A DNA stretch of 64,000 nucleotides from Diadema setosum. Its lineage: Eukaryota > Echinodermata > Echinoidea > Diadematoida > Diadematidae. The notes under the pieces are model-generated. The model had not been told where the DNA came from. It made no database searches and saw only the letters and a program-made list of their open reading frames with translations. The stretch covers positions 18,692,301-18,756,300 of the forward strand of contig CM067062.1 in NCBI GenBank assembly GCA_033980235.1, given 5' to 3'. This document shows, piece by piece, positions 46,021-59,210 of the stretch (the first letter of the stretch is position 1; the number at the start of each line of letters is the position of its first letter). Made by a program: the position numbers and the translations under genes.

Positions 46021-49000
46021 ACTTACTATTTCTCTACTTACAGAAGACAATGTCTCGGCTGTAATACGACTTCAATTAGCAACACCAGAGGTGATGATAT
46101 CATCACGTTTAACAATTTGGGTATACACAGTCAGCTAACCAAACACATAGCTCTAAAGGTTGAGTGTGGTGCCAACTGGCCGTTTCCTTCAGTTTCTATA
46201 CAGTAATCCGTCACATCAAGTAACAATGTTGCCAATTTTGGGAAAAATTTACTTGTTGCTGTTGTTCTAATGAACCTCATGCCACATGATACGAAATTGT
46301 TATATCTTACAGGAAGAGAGATCATAGTTATAATCTATTTATGTGCTGCCAGTAGCATAAAATCGAGGACATGCAGGTCCAAAATTTTGGTAGCGTGTAC
46401 ATGAATCCCGGTGATAATCGACCCAATGAAGTCCACATTTACATGAGGTGCTACTGTTCGAGAAAATCTGTATACTGACCCTTACCTCATTTATACCTTC
46501 ACTTACATTACCATGACCTAACGTTTGAATATTTTCCCTTATTCGCAAGGGGGGGGGGGACTTTTTGCACTTTTAGCAGAAAAAGGTTGATGCTTCTACT
46601 ATAAATGGCATTAAATGACATTTCCACGAAATATTAAGATGGATCAATACCAATACTAACTTGGCTGCTAAAATCTCCAGAAAAGGAGAGATAAAAATCA
46701 TGAAACCATATTAATGGTCCTTATAGGTGTTTCCTTGGTAGACATTAGAATCTTTGAGCAATAATGTGAGTAAAAAAGTTCTAAGCGGAAATAATTTGTA
46801 GGCCTACATTCAACATTGCTCCTCCAGAAAACAACCTGGTTATTCTTGCATTCACTGCTCTGCAATCATGTACAGAGCAAGGATTTACGACCTTAATACA
46901 AAGATTGGATCATTCTTTCGAACCGATGTTTTATCTCCTTCTATCATGTCCTTCTGTAGAGGTAGGTTCCAGCAAACGAAAGCGAAGTACCAAGAAAATG
47001 GTGCTGTAAATCAAATACAATTCTTGAAAGCACAATGTGAGGTTGTTAAGTCTCTGCAAAGCGAGGAAAAGAATGTCTGAGTTCTGGTCTGCAACAGCCG
47101 GATTAGCTAGGTGAAGGATTCTCGAATATTCTTTTTAAGTTCCATCATATACCATATCAGTTTTTGCTTTAAAAAAACCCCTCTCTTTCTGTGGTCATAT
47201 CAAAAGGCCACAGTGTATTTAGTCGCTTAGATGTCAGTTCGTATTAAGAAGAAGCTATTTCTCCTACCGCAACATCAGATACCCTTGGCGTGGACGACAC
47301 ATGCCCAGTAACTTCACATCGCACCCTAGGATTGATCTGTGTGTGATGAGACCTGTATACCAGCCGAGACACCTCTATTCTGTGTGAGCTTGATGTGAGT
47401 ATATAAGCATGTTATGTTTGTCAATAAATTGGCAATGCTCTAAAAATAAGACGAAATTTGCAGGTATGCAACAATTTATTGAAAATAAGGTCTTACAATG
47501 AATCATTATAGGAAGCTCACTAATCATAATGTAATCTTCGAATTCGATCCATATCTCCAGTGCAAATGTTGTTTCTGAAAAAAAAAAAACAACTGCGCTT
47601 TATATTTCACATGCTGCAAGCAAATACATTACTTGTTGCCATGTCAGCCGGCTCAGCCCGGTAGCCATGACAAGCACTCTGCTTAGTATCAACAACATAA
47701 TTTTACTGTTACAATCTAAATAGTGCTTACCTATCAATGCCTATGTAGCATACAAGATAACGTATTAAAGAATAATGTCCTGTCACAAATTTTAGGAAAT
47801 ATCTTTTGTTGAGCTGCTTTAAACAGCGGGAATTCATCCATTCAGACACTTCAATCCCATCACTATTATTTTCATAGAAGCTCGTTGCTATGCATTGCGG
47901 TACAGACATTGGTGATAGCGTTAAATAACGCTAGTAATCTGTTGCAATTATCACAAAGCTGTCTGTGAATCGCCGATTTGAACCAATACTGAATAAATTA
48001 CCGAGAGGTAGGGCCTACGTCTTTATAACCTCGCCTTGTACCTACGATTGTGAGCGTGGGACCTCACACATTGCACGCCGTTGCTCTGGTTGCTGGGTAG
48101 CAGCGGAGCTATGTAGTGATGTGGATTCTAGAGATAACCACATTCCACCCCCGTTTTACACTATTTGTAGGACTCACAACATTCCGTTTTTCTTTGAGAG
48201 GACTTAATGTGCCTCAATCAATGAGTTTTGTTTGATTTCTAAGAGCGTGACCCACCCCCGCTAGACATCTTACGTGTGTCTAGACAAACCAGGTATTTGG
48301 TAATACTATCTTCAAGATGCATCCACTGTATTTTAAGAGTATTGGTACGACTTAATGCGCAGATGCTGTCAAAACTCCTGTTTCGTAAGATTAGTTCATG
48401 TTGAATGCAGCCTGAAATAATGTGCGCAGAGAAATATACTGTTTATACAAAGTGATGGATTAAAAAGAAAGAATAAAGAAAACGCTTTTGAGAATAGGCT
48501 TAGAGAATAAAATGACCGAATGAAGAACAAAGAATGAATTAAAAAATCGTGTCCGGGTAGACCGATTTACGAATCATATCAACCAGCCAACGCAAAAACT
48601 AATGTTTACAGGTCATGGAAAGGCCACACACATTGTTGAGGGGAAGTAGATTACCACTTCTAAAAGGACGAAATATACTACTATATCATATTTCTTGAAT
48701 ATCACTTTCTTAAGAATATACAAGACAATTCAACAAAACTTAACCCATGATATTATACGATGACATAAAACATAACAGATTGTAATGAAAAAAGATAGGG
48801 CCAACACTAAGAACTTTAGCGTCCATGCAGGGAAACGAACAAGAGGTAAAGTGCAAACCAATTCTAGCTTAATGCGGGCTTCACCTTTCGTACCCTCTGG
48901 TTCAAAGGTATAACATCAGGGCACACACTTGTTAACAACTTTCCAATTTCGAGAGTTCACGATCCTGCCAAAGGTGACAAGTTTAATTTCTAAACTAATG

Positions 49001-49387
49001 ATATCCGACTTGTGACAGACGGTTCGCGTTTGTCGGGTCGTGTCGTCGGGGACCGACAGTGCAGGGAGTTCCCAGAAACGAACGCTGTGACATGCTGGAT
49101 TGATTTATAATAGACGTGTCATGCTAAGAAAACAATTCCGGGGTCAAAGGGTTAAGTAGCGCAGCTTTAGCTTTCCCGTCCCTTAAATCTGAATTCTCTC
49201 CCCATTGGCTTTCCTATTAACCCTCCTCAGGACCTCCAAAACATGAGCACGTACGTGGGAAGTAGAAGTATATCCTCTTGTGGCAAACATGTTCCATGTG
49301 ATTACAGGAGTTGTCATACAAGAAAAATTATAAAGGCGGGAGAAACAAGAAGAAGGAAATATGGCGACTTAAAGATTTTTGAAAAAG
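46021..49387. other. Unassigned DNA
   Basis: A G run lies at about 46550-46559. A 200-bp minus segment (47930-47731) ends at GATAG|GTAAGC and is open in one frame, but its acceptor is poor and no family is recognised. CpG-rich short patches occur near 48050-48110 and 49010-49080. No gene can be supported. Confidence 0.35.
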
Positions 49388-49741
49388 GTCTTGTTTGTTT
49401 CTCCGACTGAGAAGATGACTGAATAGCCCCTATTCAGCTGCAATAATTGGTCTTCCATGGAGTCCAGTTGGATGTGAGGCGGGACCACTTCACCGGGTTA
49501 AACACCCTGCTCTTTGCGATGAATAGATAAAGCGGGATATTTTACGTGCATGAGTTGTGAGTCTCTCATACACGGGACCTCCATTTCATGTCCCATCCGA
49601 GGGACAGAGTGTTTTTTTTGCCTCTTACTAGAGGGGACGGTATGATTACACACAACACTGCTCAGTGGGACCCGGGAATCGAACCGGGGTCCTTTGGATC
49701 GTGAAGCAGATGCACTACCGACTGAGCTTACTGTCCGAACG
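49388..49741 (-). mobile_element. Full-length tRNA-derived SINE with conserved tail
   Basis: On the minus strand the head reads TAAGCTCAGTCGGTAGTGCA (A box) and CCCCGGTTCGATTCCCGGGT (B box with a complete T-arm), resembling tRNA-Val in places. It is followed by a body and a tail (CAGGGTGTTTAACCCGGTGA, TCCATGGAAGACCA, TCATCTTCTCAGTCGG) ending in ACAAACAAG. The tail is shared with the plus-strand fragment at 23455-23582. Sea urchin SINEs with a widely conserved central domain (Deu- or Meta-type) are known. Whether this is one needs alignment. Confidence 0.75.
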
Positions 49742-50784
49742 TCATGCTTAGATATGGTGCAAATGCCTCTCTCTAAAAGATAATGTCTCAGCCCTCTTAG
49801 TTCTTTGTTACAAGGTCTACTCTCATTTATTACGATTCCAATATGAGTGTGTGTTCGATCCAATTTGGGTGTGGCTCATATACCACCAAAGGTTCCTCCC
49901 TCCTCATCCGACGGTGATGAAACTTAAAGAGCTGAGATTAAAGACATTACGGAAGAAAAGATTCCTTAAGGTTTTACCATAGCAGACTGATTAAAAAGAA
50001 AGAAAAAAGGAGAACAAACAAATACGAAAAGATATCCTTAATCAGATCTGTCCCGTCCTTTTCTCTCTGTGAAAATACAACGAAGTACCGTTGTCATGGA
50101 AACGGACTCTTCCATGACCTCATTCTCCCTCCCTCTTTCCATCAGTCGCGAATCAACTTGATCAAGGTGGTTGTTGGTGGTCGTACCGAGAAAGAACGTG
50201 GCAGGTCTTGCTGACAACATTGCACTTTTCTTTTCATCGACGAAAACTCTCTATTGATACCAAGAGTTAAGCAGGTGGACCCCAGACCGACTGGAGGGGG
50301 TGGGGGGGGGGATTGAATGCAATCGGAAGTGGAAGATACTCGAATGAGATTGGATCAAACACGAATGTGCCGACTGACAGGTTCAGAGGTTTGATCCCTT
50401 GACTTTCAGACCATCTACTTCAGTCAGATGGTAGTGTCAGGATTGGTGAGGCATTTGGTAATGCCGACACGTTCAACCGTGTCGGGGGAAAACGTTCTGC
50501 TCAAGGGATTTATGAGCATTGCTGGCAGAAATAATGTGAATTTATTGAGGGCTGCAGGAAAGTATACAGGAATAAAAACATTATATCAAGAAATATGGTT
50601 CGATCTTGGAACCTCAGATGGAAAGTTACGAGTCTTATCCACTATCCATGTGCAGTGTCTTCACTTTAGATATGGATCTCCCCCCCCCCCAAATTACGCC
50701 TGTCTCCACGGTCACAGTTCAACCCGTCACTTTCATTGATATTAAGCCATTTTAAACAATGTGTTTAAAAAAATTGTACCAAGT

Positions 50785-50785
<1 letters not shown>
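49742..50785. other. Unassigned DNA with weak SINE signs
   Basis: Near 50370-50400 the plus strand has GGTTTGATCCC, one base off a B box. At 50464-50485 there is an 8-bp-stem hairpin (CCGACACG/CGTGTCGG). G runs lie at about 50295-50310. No gene was recognised. Confidence 0.35.

Positions 50786-50824
<39 letters not shown>
50786..50824. repeat. (CA)n microsatellite
   Basis: About 19 CA units without interruption. Confidence 0.95.
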
Positions 50825-50828
<4 letters not shown>

Positions 50829-53156
50829 CTGTTCTATCGACATGTACGTCGGCCTACTTATTGCGTTTTAATAAGTGGAATACACTTGTGTACGGATCAG
50901 CTTTTGTTTTGTCCTGCAAACTTTTTGGTTGCCAAAATCCTTGTTGCAAAGGTACGCTTAATGTTTGAATACTAAGTGTGTGATAAACTGGTCTATTTCG
51001 ATGCTTCCACCATTACATCATCACCACGTACACCCGCTGTCTCTTTATATTATACAAGATCAGGTAATACTTGTCGCTCCGCAGATCCAAGTGGACAGTG
51101 GACAGCTAGGTAGTTTCTGCGGGGTCCGAATGATCAGAGCGAAGATGGCACAGTCGAGTGGAAAAGATGTGGCTGGATACAAGTGAAAAAAGAAGCTACT
51201 TCGTCACGTTCAAATGGATACTCTGCAAGTAATGACGTTTTTCATAATGTGACATACAAGCTCACAGGTGATCAAGACGCTAAATGTATTCACTTTCATG
51301 AAATATTTTGCCAGGGATCTCATAAGAAGTTATTCATTAGTCACCTCTACCTGCATGCTATATTTCAGTACTGGGAATCTGGTTGTTGCTTTGGTCACTA
51401 AAGATCTTCGTCGTCCGCCAATCTTTGCTGTAAAGACCGAGTTCGAAAATGTTTGTAAACTCTGTCTATATACTCCCGTCAAAATTGTCCAATGTCTGTC
51501 ATCTTAACACGGAACACAGAATGGGATCAAGTCGTTATTACTTAGTGCCTATACGGATGATTATCGTCGCTGGTTCAGTTGTCCCCCATGTAGAGCGCAT
51601 TCCGGGAACACGCGACATTCCGCGCTATTCTCCAACGCCACTTTTCTCGTTGCCGTTCTCTGCAGCTGGGGTTTGCCCATTCGTACATCATTCATTACCC
51701 CACTAATTCAACGACACAAATGATTTTCATCTCAACAGACTTGACATGGCTCTGTGTCTTCCACGGCTCCTTCAGACATGATCACCCTCTTTCTCCCCTC
51801 CCCTCTCTATCCCTCCCGCCCTGATGAAGGGGACAAGTCCGGGTCTCAAAGCTGTCAATTTTGATTTTGATGGATTCATCTCTTGGGGTCAAGTTGATGA
51901 GCAGAGAAAAATGTATCCTCTGTCCTCGTCCAAACTTATCCTTCTAAATTCACAGGTCGAGTTGATGTAGGAGATAGTCTTGTCCTATGTTTATTCTGAC
52001 AAACTTTTTTTTTAAAGCAGGGATCGAGATTTAAAAAAGGCACTGAGACTCATTCTTATTTTGTATTAACAGCCTGATTAATAGTTAGCTTGCGAATGAT
52101 TAGAACACGTTTCTCGACAAGGGGGGCGGGGGCATTAATGGGTGATTATTATTGTCTTCAAGACATGATTTTGTAAGAATTAAGCCAATACAAAGAAATG
52201 TTATACAGGCTCACGGAAATTCGAAAACACGTAACATTCCGTTAATCTCAATCATTTATCAGCACTACTCCAAGATGAGACATACTCCATCCTCCTTCCT
52301 CTCTCGTACAGCTCTGATGCAAGTGTAAAATCATCGTCTTATACAGACGTGTGTTTTGAAAAGTTGGATAACTTCCAAACAGGACAATCGATGCTGTAAG
52401 ACGTAAAGTTCAATTGTAGGGCTGAGATTGGAATTATGGAATTGCACATCGCGGACACACTTGAGGCAGGGGGTCAGTTTACCCGGAGACAATATGGGAC
52501 AGCAGTGAAGAAGGTAGTGAAAGAGGGCCTGATTGAGATGCATCCAAGGGCTAACTCCTCGGACGAGACCGTGAAAGGAAGACACGCCAGTCAAGCACAA
52601 GTGATGGAAATATCTCATATCAAGTTTATGGCTGGTGTGCAGGAATGTTATGTTGTCGTCTGCGTGTTTACGTTAGTGTGTGTGCGTGTATGCGTGTGTT
52701 TATACGCCTTCTTAAAGGTAAAAACAGTTCGCAGAAAGGATCAACATTATCTCCCAACATTTGGAATTTGCTTGTTATATTTCGAAGAAAATTGTGTGAC
52801 TCATGCAATTTACCAGGATGTCGAGTTGTTTGTAGTTTTTGAAATCAAAAGTGTGAAATAATTCCTATTTTAGTATATGACGTTTATTCCAGAAGAACCC
52901 TCAACGTTCAGTGTGGGTTGGTACGTGATGGTTGATCGTGCCCTACCAATCGTATTTCCCAACAAGCTGTCAGCGATTTTTTTCTCGCGCGGAAGATCGA
53001 TGGATACTGTTATGAGCCGATTTGCCGATAATCGGTAATTATTTATTATAAAACATTCCGTAGCAGCCATGATAGGATAATGTTCTCATATTGTGATACC
53101 GTCGGCGTACCTTTTTTTTTTCGGCTAATATTTCGGAAACTGGTCATTACCCAAAT
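50825..53156. other. Unassigned DNA, one ORF with even composition
   Basis: The plus ORF at 52436-52861 starts at ATG. Its first ~55 codons have balanced composition (GGQFTRRQYGTAVKKVVKEG), then it turns into a Val/Cys-rich (GT)n-derived stretch. No family was recognised. The rest shows no element. Confidence 0.3.
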
Positions 53157-53324
53157 GAAATCGTGCTATCACATCTTTACATCACACATTCTTATACATA
53201 TTATGCGCCAATTCTAGAGCAAATATCAACAGTTTCTGCAGAAATCGTGCTATCACATCTTTACATCACACATTCTTATACATATTATGCGCCAATTCTA
53301 GAGCAAATATCAACAGTTTCTGCA
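53157..53324. repeat. Exact tandem duplication of 84 bp
   Basis: 53157-53240 and 53241-53324 appear identical. Each unit starts GAAATCGTGCTATCACATCT and ends CAACAGTTTCTGCA. The sequence is complex, not a microsatellite, so it is a recent single event or an assembly artefact. Confidence 0.95.
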
Positions 53325-55702
53325 GGCTTTTGAAACCTGTGTTTTACTTTTAACGTGAAACATAAGTATGACCACGGTCTGAGGCTCGACTGTGCAAGCC
53401 ATGTTACCATGGTTGTGCAATTGCTATAACAACTGTATGAAAGCTAAGTGTTAAGGCGCTGATCGATCACTCCATCCACAAAAAGTGATCAACAGTGACA
53501 TTTCAATATCCAAACTTTGTAATAGAAGGCATGAATTTCAGAAATAACTTGATGTGTGTGGGATGTATTGCATTCAGAACTTATTAAGGCACAGGCGAAT
53601 CACACAGCCGGTTCTCCGTGAATGTGCAGCTGGCAAATGGAAAATGAATATCGCCGAGGCATTCTACATTAACCATAAAAGCCTATGTTATATTTCTCTG
53701 TCGGTATATTTGTAATCAATATAAGTCATTGGAAAAGTTAAAACAATGACAACAGCTATTGCACGTCTGTTAAAGCCACATTCAAAGCACTTTGTCCACT
53801 GCTAGTATGTCCAACTAACCCGAACGGTTGTCCTGTTAACGTTGACAATGAGATCATGATAAGAGGGTCCCATCTCGAACGCGTTCTCTGTGAGATTTAA
53901 GGTCGTGATTGGGCGGGAAAACATCCCGCCGTGCCGGGCGTGGTATCGTCTGTTGCACAGCTAAGTTGCTCTCACATTTTGAGAACATTCGTTTTTATTA
54001 TCACCATTATGAAATATGAGCTCTTGGAAAAACAGGAATAGAAGGGTACAACAACGAGCATCAACGGGAGGGAAGCGGGCAAATACCGGGCAAGATTCCC
54101 GCGGGGGAATATTATGTCCAGACAAAATCATCGATGGAGACATTGATACCGACTTGAGATAAACAAATGATGACGGTTTGTGATCTAAAATATCGGCAAC
54201 GTAAAGGGATGGGTTGATGGTTAAAAATGATTAAGGAAAGTTCATGGTGGGGTATTCTATACAGATATGTGGTGTACACATTTCATAGAGCCTCGAAAGT
54301 TTTGCTGGGACATGCAATGTTAAACATTTAACAACCTCTGCGAAATAAAGAACATGAACCGAAATTGAAATCTAAGTTACCTATCACTCCCGATAGAATA
54401 GATTCGGAGTTCTTTTTAAAAAGGGAGAAAACCAAACATCTAAATGGCGAAGATAGACGACAGTCTACATACTATAACTGGACAAATTTATTTAAAGAAC
54501 ACTACAGTGCTTCACGGAAAGGGTCTGCAGATATCAACTATGCAAAATGATTCGAGATCCGATCACTGAACTAATCAAAGTTGATTGAAAATAAGTGACA
54601 AGACACGTGAAATTACTGAAGAGAGTCTCAGAGTCGATGAAAACATGTGATGGGGGGGGGGGGTAAAGAGAGAGGGAGAACAGGGCTAAGAACTGACAAT
54701 CATGTGGTGAAACTGTCGCGGTAATTGAGAGGGAGGGACAGGGTCGGGGAAAGTGTTGATGCCTTTTAAGGCTGAGAAACAAACACTTTTGAGATGGATT
54801 ATCAAAGCTGTTATGACGGAGATGTGATAAGTGATTAACTGACTCTGAGTAGAAGTAACATAATATTCCCTTCCCACCGCCCGCTTTGGCCATGACCCTC
54901 TTGGAATTGCAAGGAACCGATCAAAGAGCGATTAACATGACAGGAGAGCGATCACCGCAAGCCACGGAACTACTGCAAAGATTACACCTGCACTTTTAAA
55001 TTCACAGCAAAAATACATTTCAATGATGGCAATCGCGTAATTATGGGTCCACAGAGAAAAATACGATGTAAGGAGAAAAATTAATGGTAGTATAACATAA
55101 GAGAAAATATGAATAGAGATGAATTGATATTATGGATCTATACAAAGACAGATAAATGAATGGATATAGAAAACCAATATAATATAAATTGAAATGGATA
55201 GCTAAATGGATAGAAAAAGAGAACAGAATGTGTGTGAAAGAGGAAAAAATGATACAAATTTCTGCACCTGCAAACATCTTGTCAAAGTCATTTATTTGTC
55301 CGACTTTGTCTGTGTCGCAGAAAAATATCGACGTTGTTAAAAAAAAAAAAATCATCGAACAGGGCGTACAGACACTCGTTACCGCTTCAGGTCGTATCTC
55401 CCATCTCATATGGTATTCACCACACCACGGGTGACACCCATGAATAACTCCTGATGCCATGGGCGTTACCTGTCTCGCTCGCCGGGGGATCGTGTCCGGA
55501 GCACCTCCGACAAAATCCGTCGCATTCCATTCACACGTTATCCGTCACAGAAGCACCACTCTGCCAAAATGCCATTGACCTTACATTACACATACGTCGC
55601 CGATGAAAATGAGAAAAGTATACTAAGTAATCCATGCACCAACACGGGATAACGGGCTGAACTTCAAGGAGGAGTTTCAGTAGAGCCTTCGGGTGCGCTT
55701 AC
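53325..55702. other. Unassigned DNA with CpG-richer patches
   Basis: GC-rich hairpin-like pieces lie at about 53908-53935 (GCGGGAAAACATCCCGC). A G run lies at 54651-54662. Minus frames near 55540-55380 contain Cys-rich words (CHPWCGEYH, SVCTPCS) but run into poly-A/T. No gene can be supported. Confidence 0.35.
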
Positions 55703-55931
55703 CACCGCCTGGTATACAACATTAATTTGCTGTCCATAGTTTAACGTGTGTGAAATTTGTGCAAATAGACTAATTGGTAGAGAAAGGGCTGATAGGACTA
55801 TTAAAATGACAGCAGCCAAGACGGCATTTCCATACGCTAATTGGATTGTTTGGTTCCTCGTAAAGTTTGAAAACAGAAGTTCGATTCGTCCTTGGAAAAA
55901 CTGCATCCGTTAATTGGATAGGCACTATTTT
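55703..55931 (-). CDS. Possible first coding exon of a membrane protein
   Basis: This minus segment is bounded by a very good acceptor (CCTTATTTCTTTTTCAG) and a donor G|GTAAGC. An ATG at 55906-55904 opens a frame that runs through the donor; unspliced, it would stop at 55664 (80 codons). The peptide begins MQFFQGRIELLFSNFTRNQT (two N-glycosylation sequons, NFT and NQT). It continues with LAYGNAVLAAVILIVLSALS, a clear hydrophobic segment long enough to span a membrane, and then polar residues to VYQAV at the donor. The bases before the ATG carry stops in that frame, so they would be 5'UTR and an upstream noncoding exon is implied. No family recognised and no downstream exon found. It could be nested in the SBSPON first intron or be chance. 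Confidence 0.35.
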
Positions 55932-58900
55932 CTGAAAAAGAAATAAGGCTACACACAGACGACACAGTAAAAGTTCGACACTTCAAAACATGTTTATGTC
56001 TTGTCCATATAGATTAGGTTTATGAGGTTATGTCCTCATGCTTCCCCCTGTATGCTGACTAATGATCACAATAGTATCTAATACTTATTAACAAATCACT
56101 CATTAGCATCCTACGGTGGGAGGGTGTCCAGTAAAGACAGTCCGAAATAATGTTTCTTATGCAATTTTGGACTGGAATTGTAAGCCGCCGAATGTCATCA
56201 CCACCCACGTGCAAACTTGAGAGAGGAAAACAATGATTATGTGTATGGCCCTTTCTGTTGATGGAAAATAAAGACATTTAAGTATTTTAAAGTAGCCACA
56301 CACACAATATGTAAGCCGTGGAGATACTCTTGAATCACAGAAATTAATTCGAGTCTTTAGTCTGATATCTAGATTGATATAATGATTCAGTTTGAAATCG
56401 GAAATTCCAGTGGTATCGTCTGGTCTTTGTGATATTTAGATTGATATCATGATTCAATTTGAAATAGGAAAATCGGAGATATCGTCTGGTTTATGTGAAT
56501 GAAGTTGAAAACAATTCAGCAATATTCAATACACTGTAGGTCAGAACAACAAAAGAAGCATTGATCAGATAAACGTACATTACCTGACCCACAAAATTTA
56601 GCTTGACGTAATTACGAAGACCTAACAAAAACAAACAAACAAACAAACAAACAAACAAACAAACAAACAAACAAACAAATAAACAAACAAAAAATATGCT
56701 CCCAAGCAAAGAAGCAAAAGGGTTTAGGAACTGATAATGAGTAACGTAAGTTAAGCAATCCATTTTCCTCTCAGTTGCAATTCTTTAATCGATCGCTACT
56801 TCATATTTGTTTGTAGAGCAGGATAAGTTAGAAGAAGTAAAGTTAGCAGTTATACGTAATACGTTGTTAAGACATTTGCAAAAGTGGGAAAACTGGAAAA
56901 AGAATTGAGATTTTGTTTTGCTTTTGTTTAATAGAGTAGGGCCTACAGCACATCCACCAGGAAATGCCTTTCCACGCACTCGTATTGAAATGTGTGTTAC
57001 AATGTATGTCAGGACATACATGTTTTAGTTGTTTTTGAGGTTTTGTGGGTGAGGGGGATTTGGAAGGGGTAGGGGAATGGGGTAGGGTAGTAAGAGGGAG
57101 AATGGACGGGGTAAGGGTGCACGGTCGGGGTGGTTTGTGTTTGTTTGTTTGTTTGGTGTTTTCTTTTTGAGAATAAACTTCAATCAATGGACATTGATGT
57201 TTAAAGTTGGATTGAATGAATGTTGAAAAGAAAGTATATTTTGGCTAGTGATTTAGTTAATAAAATTTGTAATGTAATGAAGGAATGAAATTTAAAAGAG
57301 AATGAGGGATTAGTAGTGTAAAAATAGTTAAAAAAAGACATGAGTATATGGATTGTGAAAAAAATGTATCAGAGTGTATCAAAATGTATTAAATTGATGT
57401 TAAGTTGCGGTATAAATTTTGTTTCCATTGATGAAAATGATTATAAAATTGGTGCAGAGAGTTTTGTATAGATTTGTTTGTACATTGTGCTTCCCATTGA
57501 TGAAGAATAAAATATTCTTTAAAACAGAAATATCGACATGATCGATGACAATCACCTGTTATCATGATCGTTGGTGTAGTTCGAAAAGTCGCGCTGGTGT
57601 TGTAATCGTCCCTCCGAACAAAATAATAAATGTTTAGTTTGCTTCCACAGGTCGAAAAGTGACAGGGATCCAGAATGGATGGCGGGAAACTGTATAATAT
57701 GGTCGATCAGGAAAAAAAGTATTCGAGAAAGGAACATAACACACTGAAAAAAAAAGAGTGCTAGAAGGCTCCTTAACGATTGTTATTGGGTGACAACCAT
57801 TCATGAATGGATTGCCGAGTATGTTGTTGTGGTTATCATTTTGTTTGGGAGCTGGATCCGTCGGATGAGAATTATGATAATTATGGAACTATGCCAGAGA
57901 ATTACATTATACTCTGATCTATTTCGGGTGCGATGTAGATTACTGTAATTACGTTTTTCTTGACTTGTAGATTTAGCCGCATTCATTATCAGCACCACTA
58001 TACAATCGTGATGCGTTGTGGAGCGTGGATGTGATAAATCGTTGCTTGGTCCATACCCGAAGTTATTAATACGGTTGCAATGAAAAGCTATTTCAGCACT
58101 GACGATTTGCTCACAGGTTGGTATGTAAATCTCCCGTCTGCGGGAGCTATGTATATAGTTATTTGTGCATCCCCATCAACTCTTCATCGTTGAGAGCTCG
58201 ATAGAATGAATGGGAACACCGATTTCTGTACAAATGGATGACACATTTTTCTCGATTTATATTAAAATAAGCTCTGAGTGGAGTTATAGGAGCTTGAAAT
58301 TACAAACCGTTTACACTCTTATCCAAACTTTTAAACTTTGGTCAAAAAATACAACAAACCCTTCAATCCTCAGACGATAACGAGATGATTCAGGTTTTTA
58401 AATAAGATGAAATACAAAAATCACACAGTATCGACATAAGTTCGTTTAGATTATTGCTCATCTCTTTCGTTGTTCGAACCAATATCTTTCACGCATTTAT
58501 GTATCCTTAGATGTATATCGATGATATCGGACAGATGCAATTTGGTGAAAAGTTAAATGGCTTTCATTGTAAGGAAAATCCCCTATATACAGTAGTGACA
58601 GAGTTTCAATATTTCACGACAATATTATGTAGTGCTTGAGTAAGAAAGTAACAAAAAAAGTAAACTGTCGTCAGTAATAACTTGTCATTATGACTGACAT
58701 CTCAACACCGAAGTGGATTGACAGCACCACCATACAGACCCCTAAAGTCCACTGATGGAGTACTGATGGGGCACCTGATAATATGTCACTCGCCTTAATC
58801 TAGCCACCGTGACGCTCTCTGGACAGGTCAAGAGCAGCTCAGCGTGAGTCAGCGAAGCTTTTTCACCTCTTTGTGTAGCTCACTGTCATACAATTTCTCT

Positions 58901-59210
58901 CTCTCTCTCTCTTCTTTTTAAATGCTAGTATCCCTGCCACGAAATGTCAGTTGTCGGCGTTTCTCACACCATCTTTGCCCGTGGAAATTTGACAACGAAG
59001 ACGCACGCACGTTTCTACTATTAGACAATCTTTCTAAAGTTCAAGTCTTCAAATCATAATGATCTGTTTTTCTAAAACGGCAACGCCTACTACAACAACA
59101 CCTGGAACAACGTGCACATAATGAAGCATATTGAAACGCGTGGGGGCCTGGACAGTTGTAGATGCTTGTTATACATGACTGTAAGTACAATACCTATATC
59201 TAGAATATGT
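55932..59210. other. Unassigned AT-rich DNA
   Basis: It contains the (CAAA)n tract at 56629-56692 and a G/T-rich stretch at 57040-57160, followed by AT-rich DNA with several AATAAA motifs (about 57173, 57258, 57500) that could be a transcript 3' end or a LINE 3' part. A 6-bp-stem hairpin CTCCCG-TCTG-CGGGAG lies at 58131-58146. No gene was recognised. Confidence 0.35.
56629..56692. repeat. (CAAA)n tetranucleotide microsatellite
   Basis: About 16 CAAA units with one substitution. Confidence 0.95.

Noticed and set aside
47731..47930. Possible minus-strand exon ending at GATAG|GTAAGC
   Set aside because: The open frame needs a poor TAG acceptor, the better CAACAG acceptor puts a stop in frame, and no protein family is recognised.
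49661..49741. Functional tRNA-Val-like gene
   Set aside because: A and B boxes and the T-arm are good, but the acceptor stem does not close and the sequence runs on into a SINE body shared with another locus.
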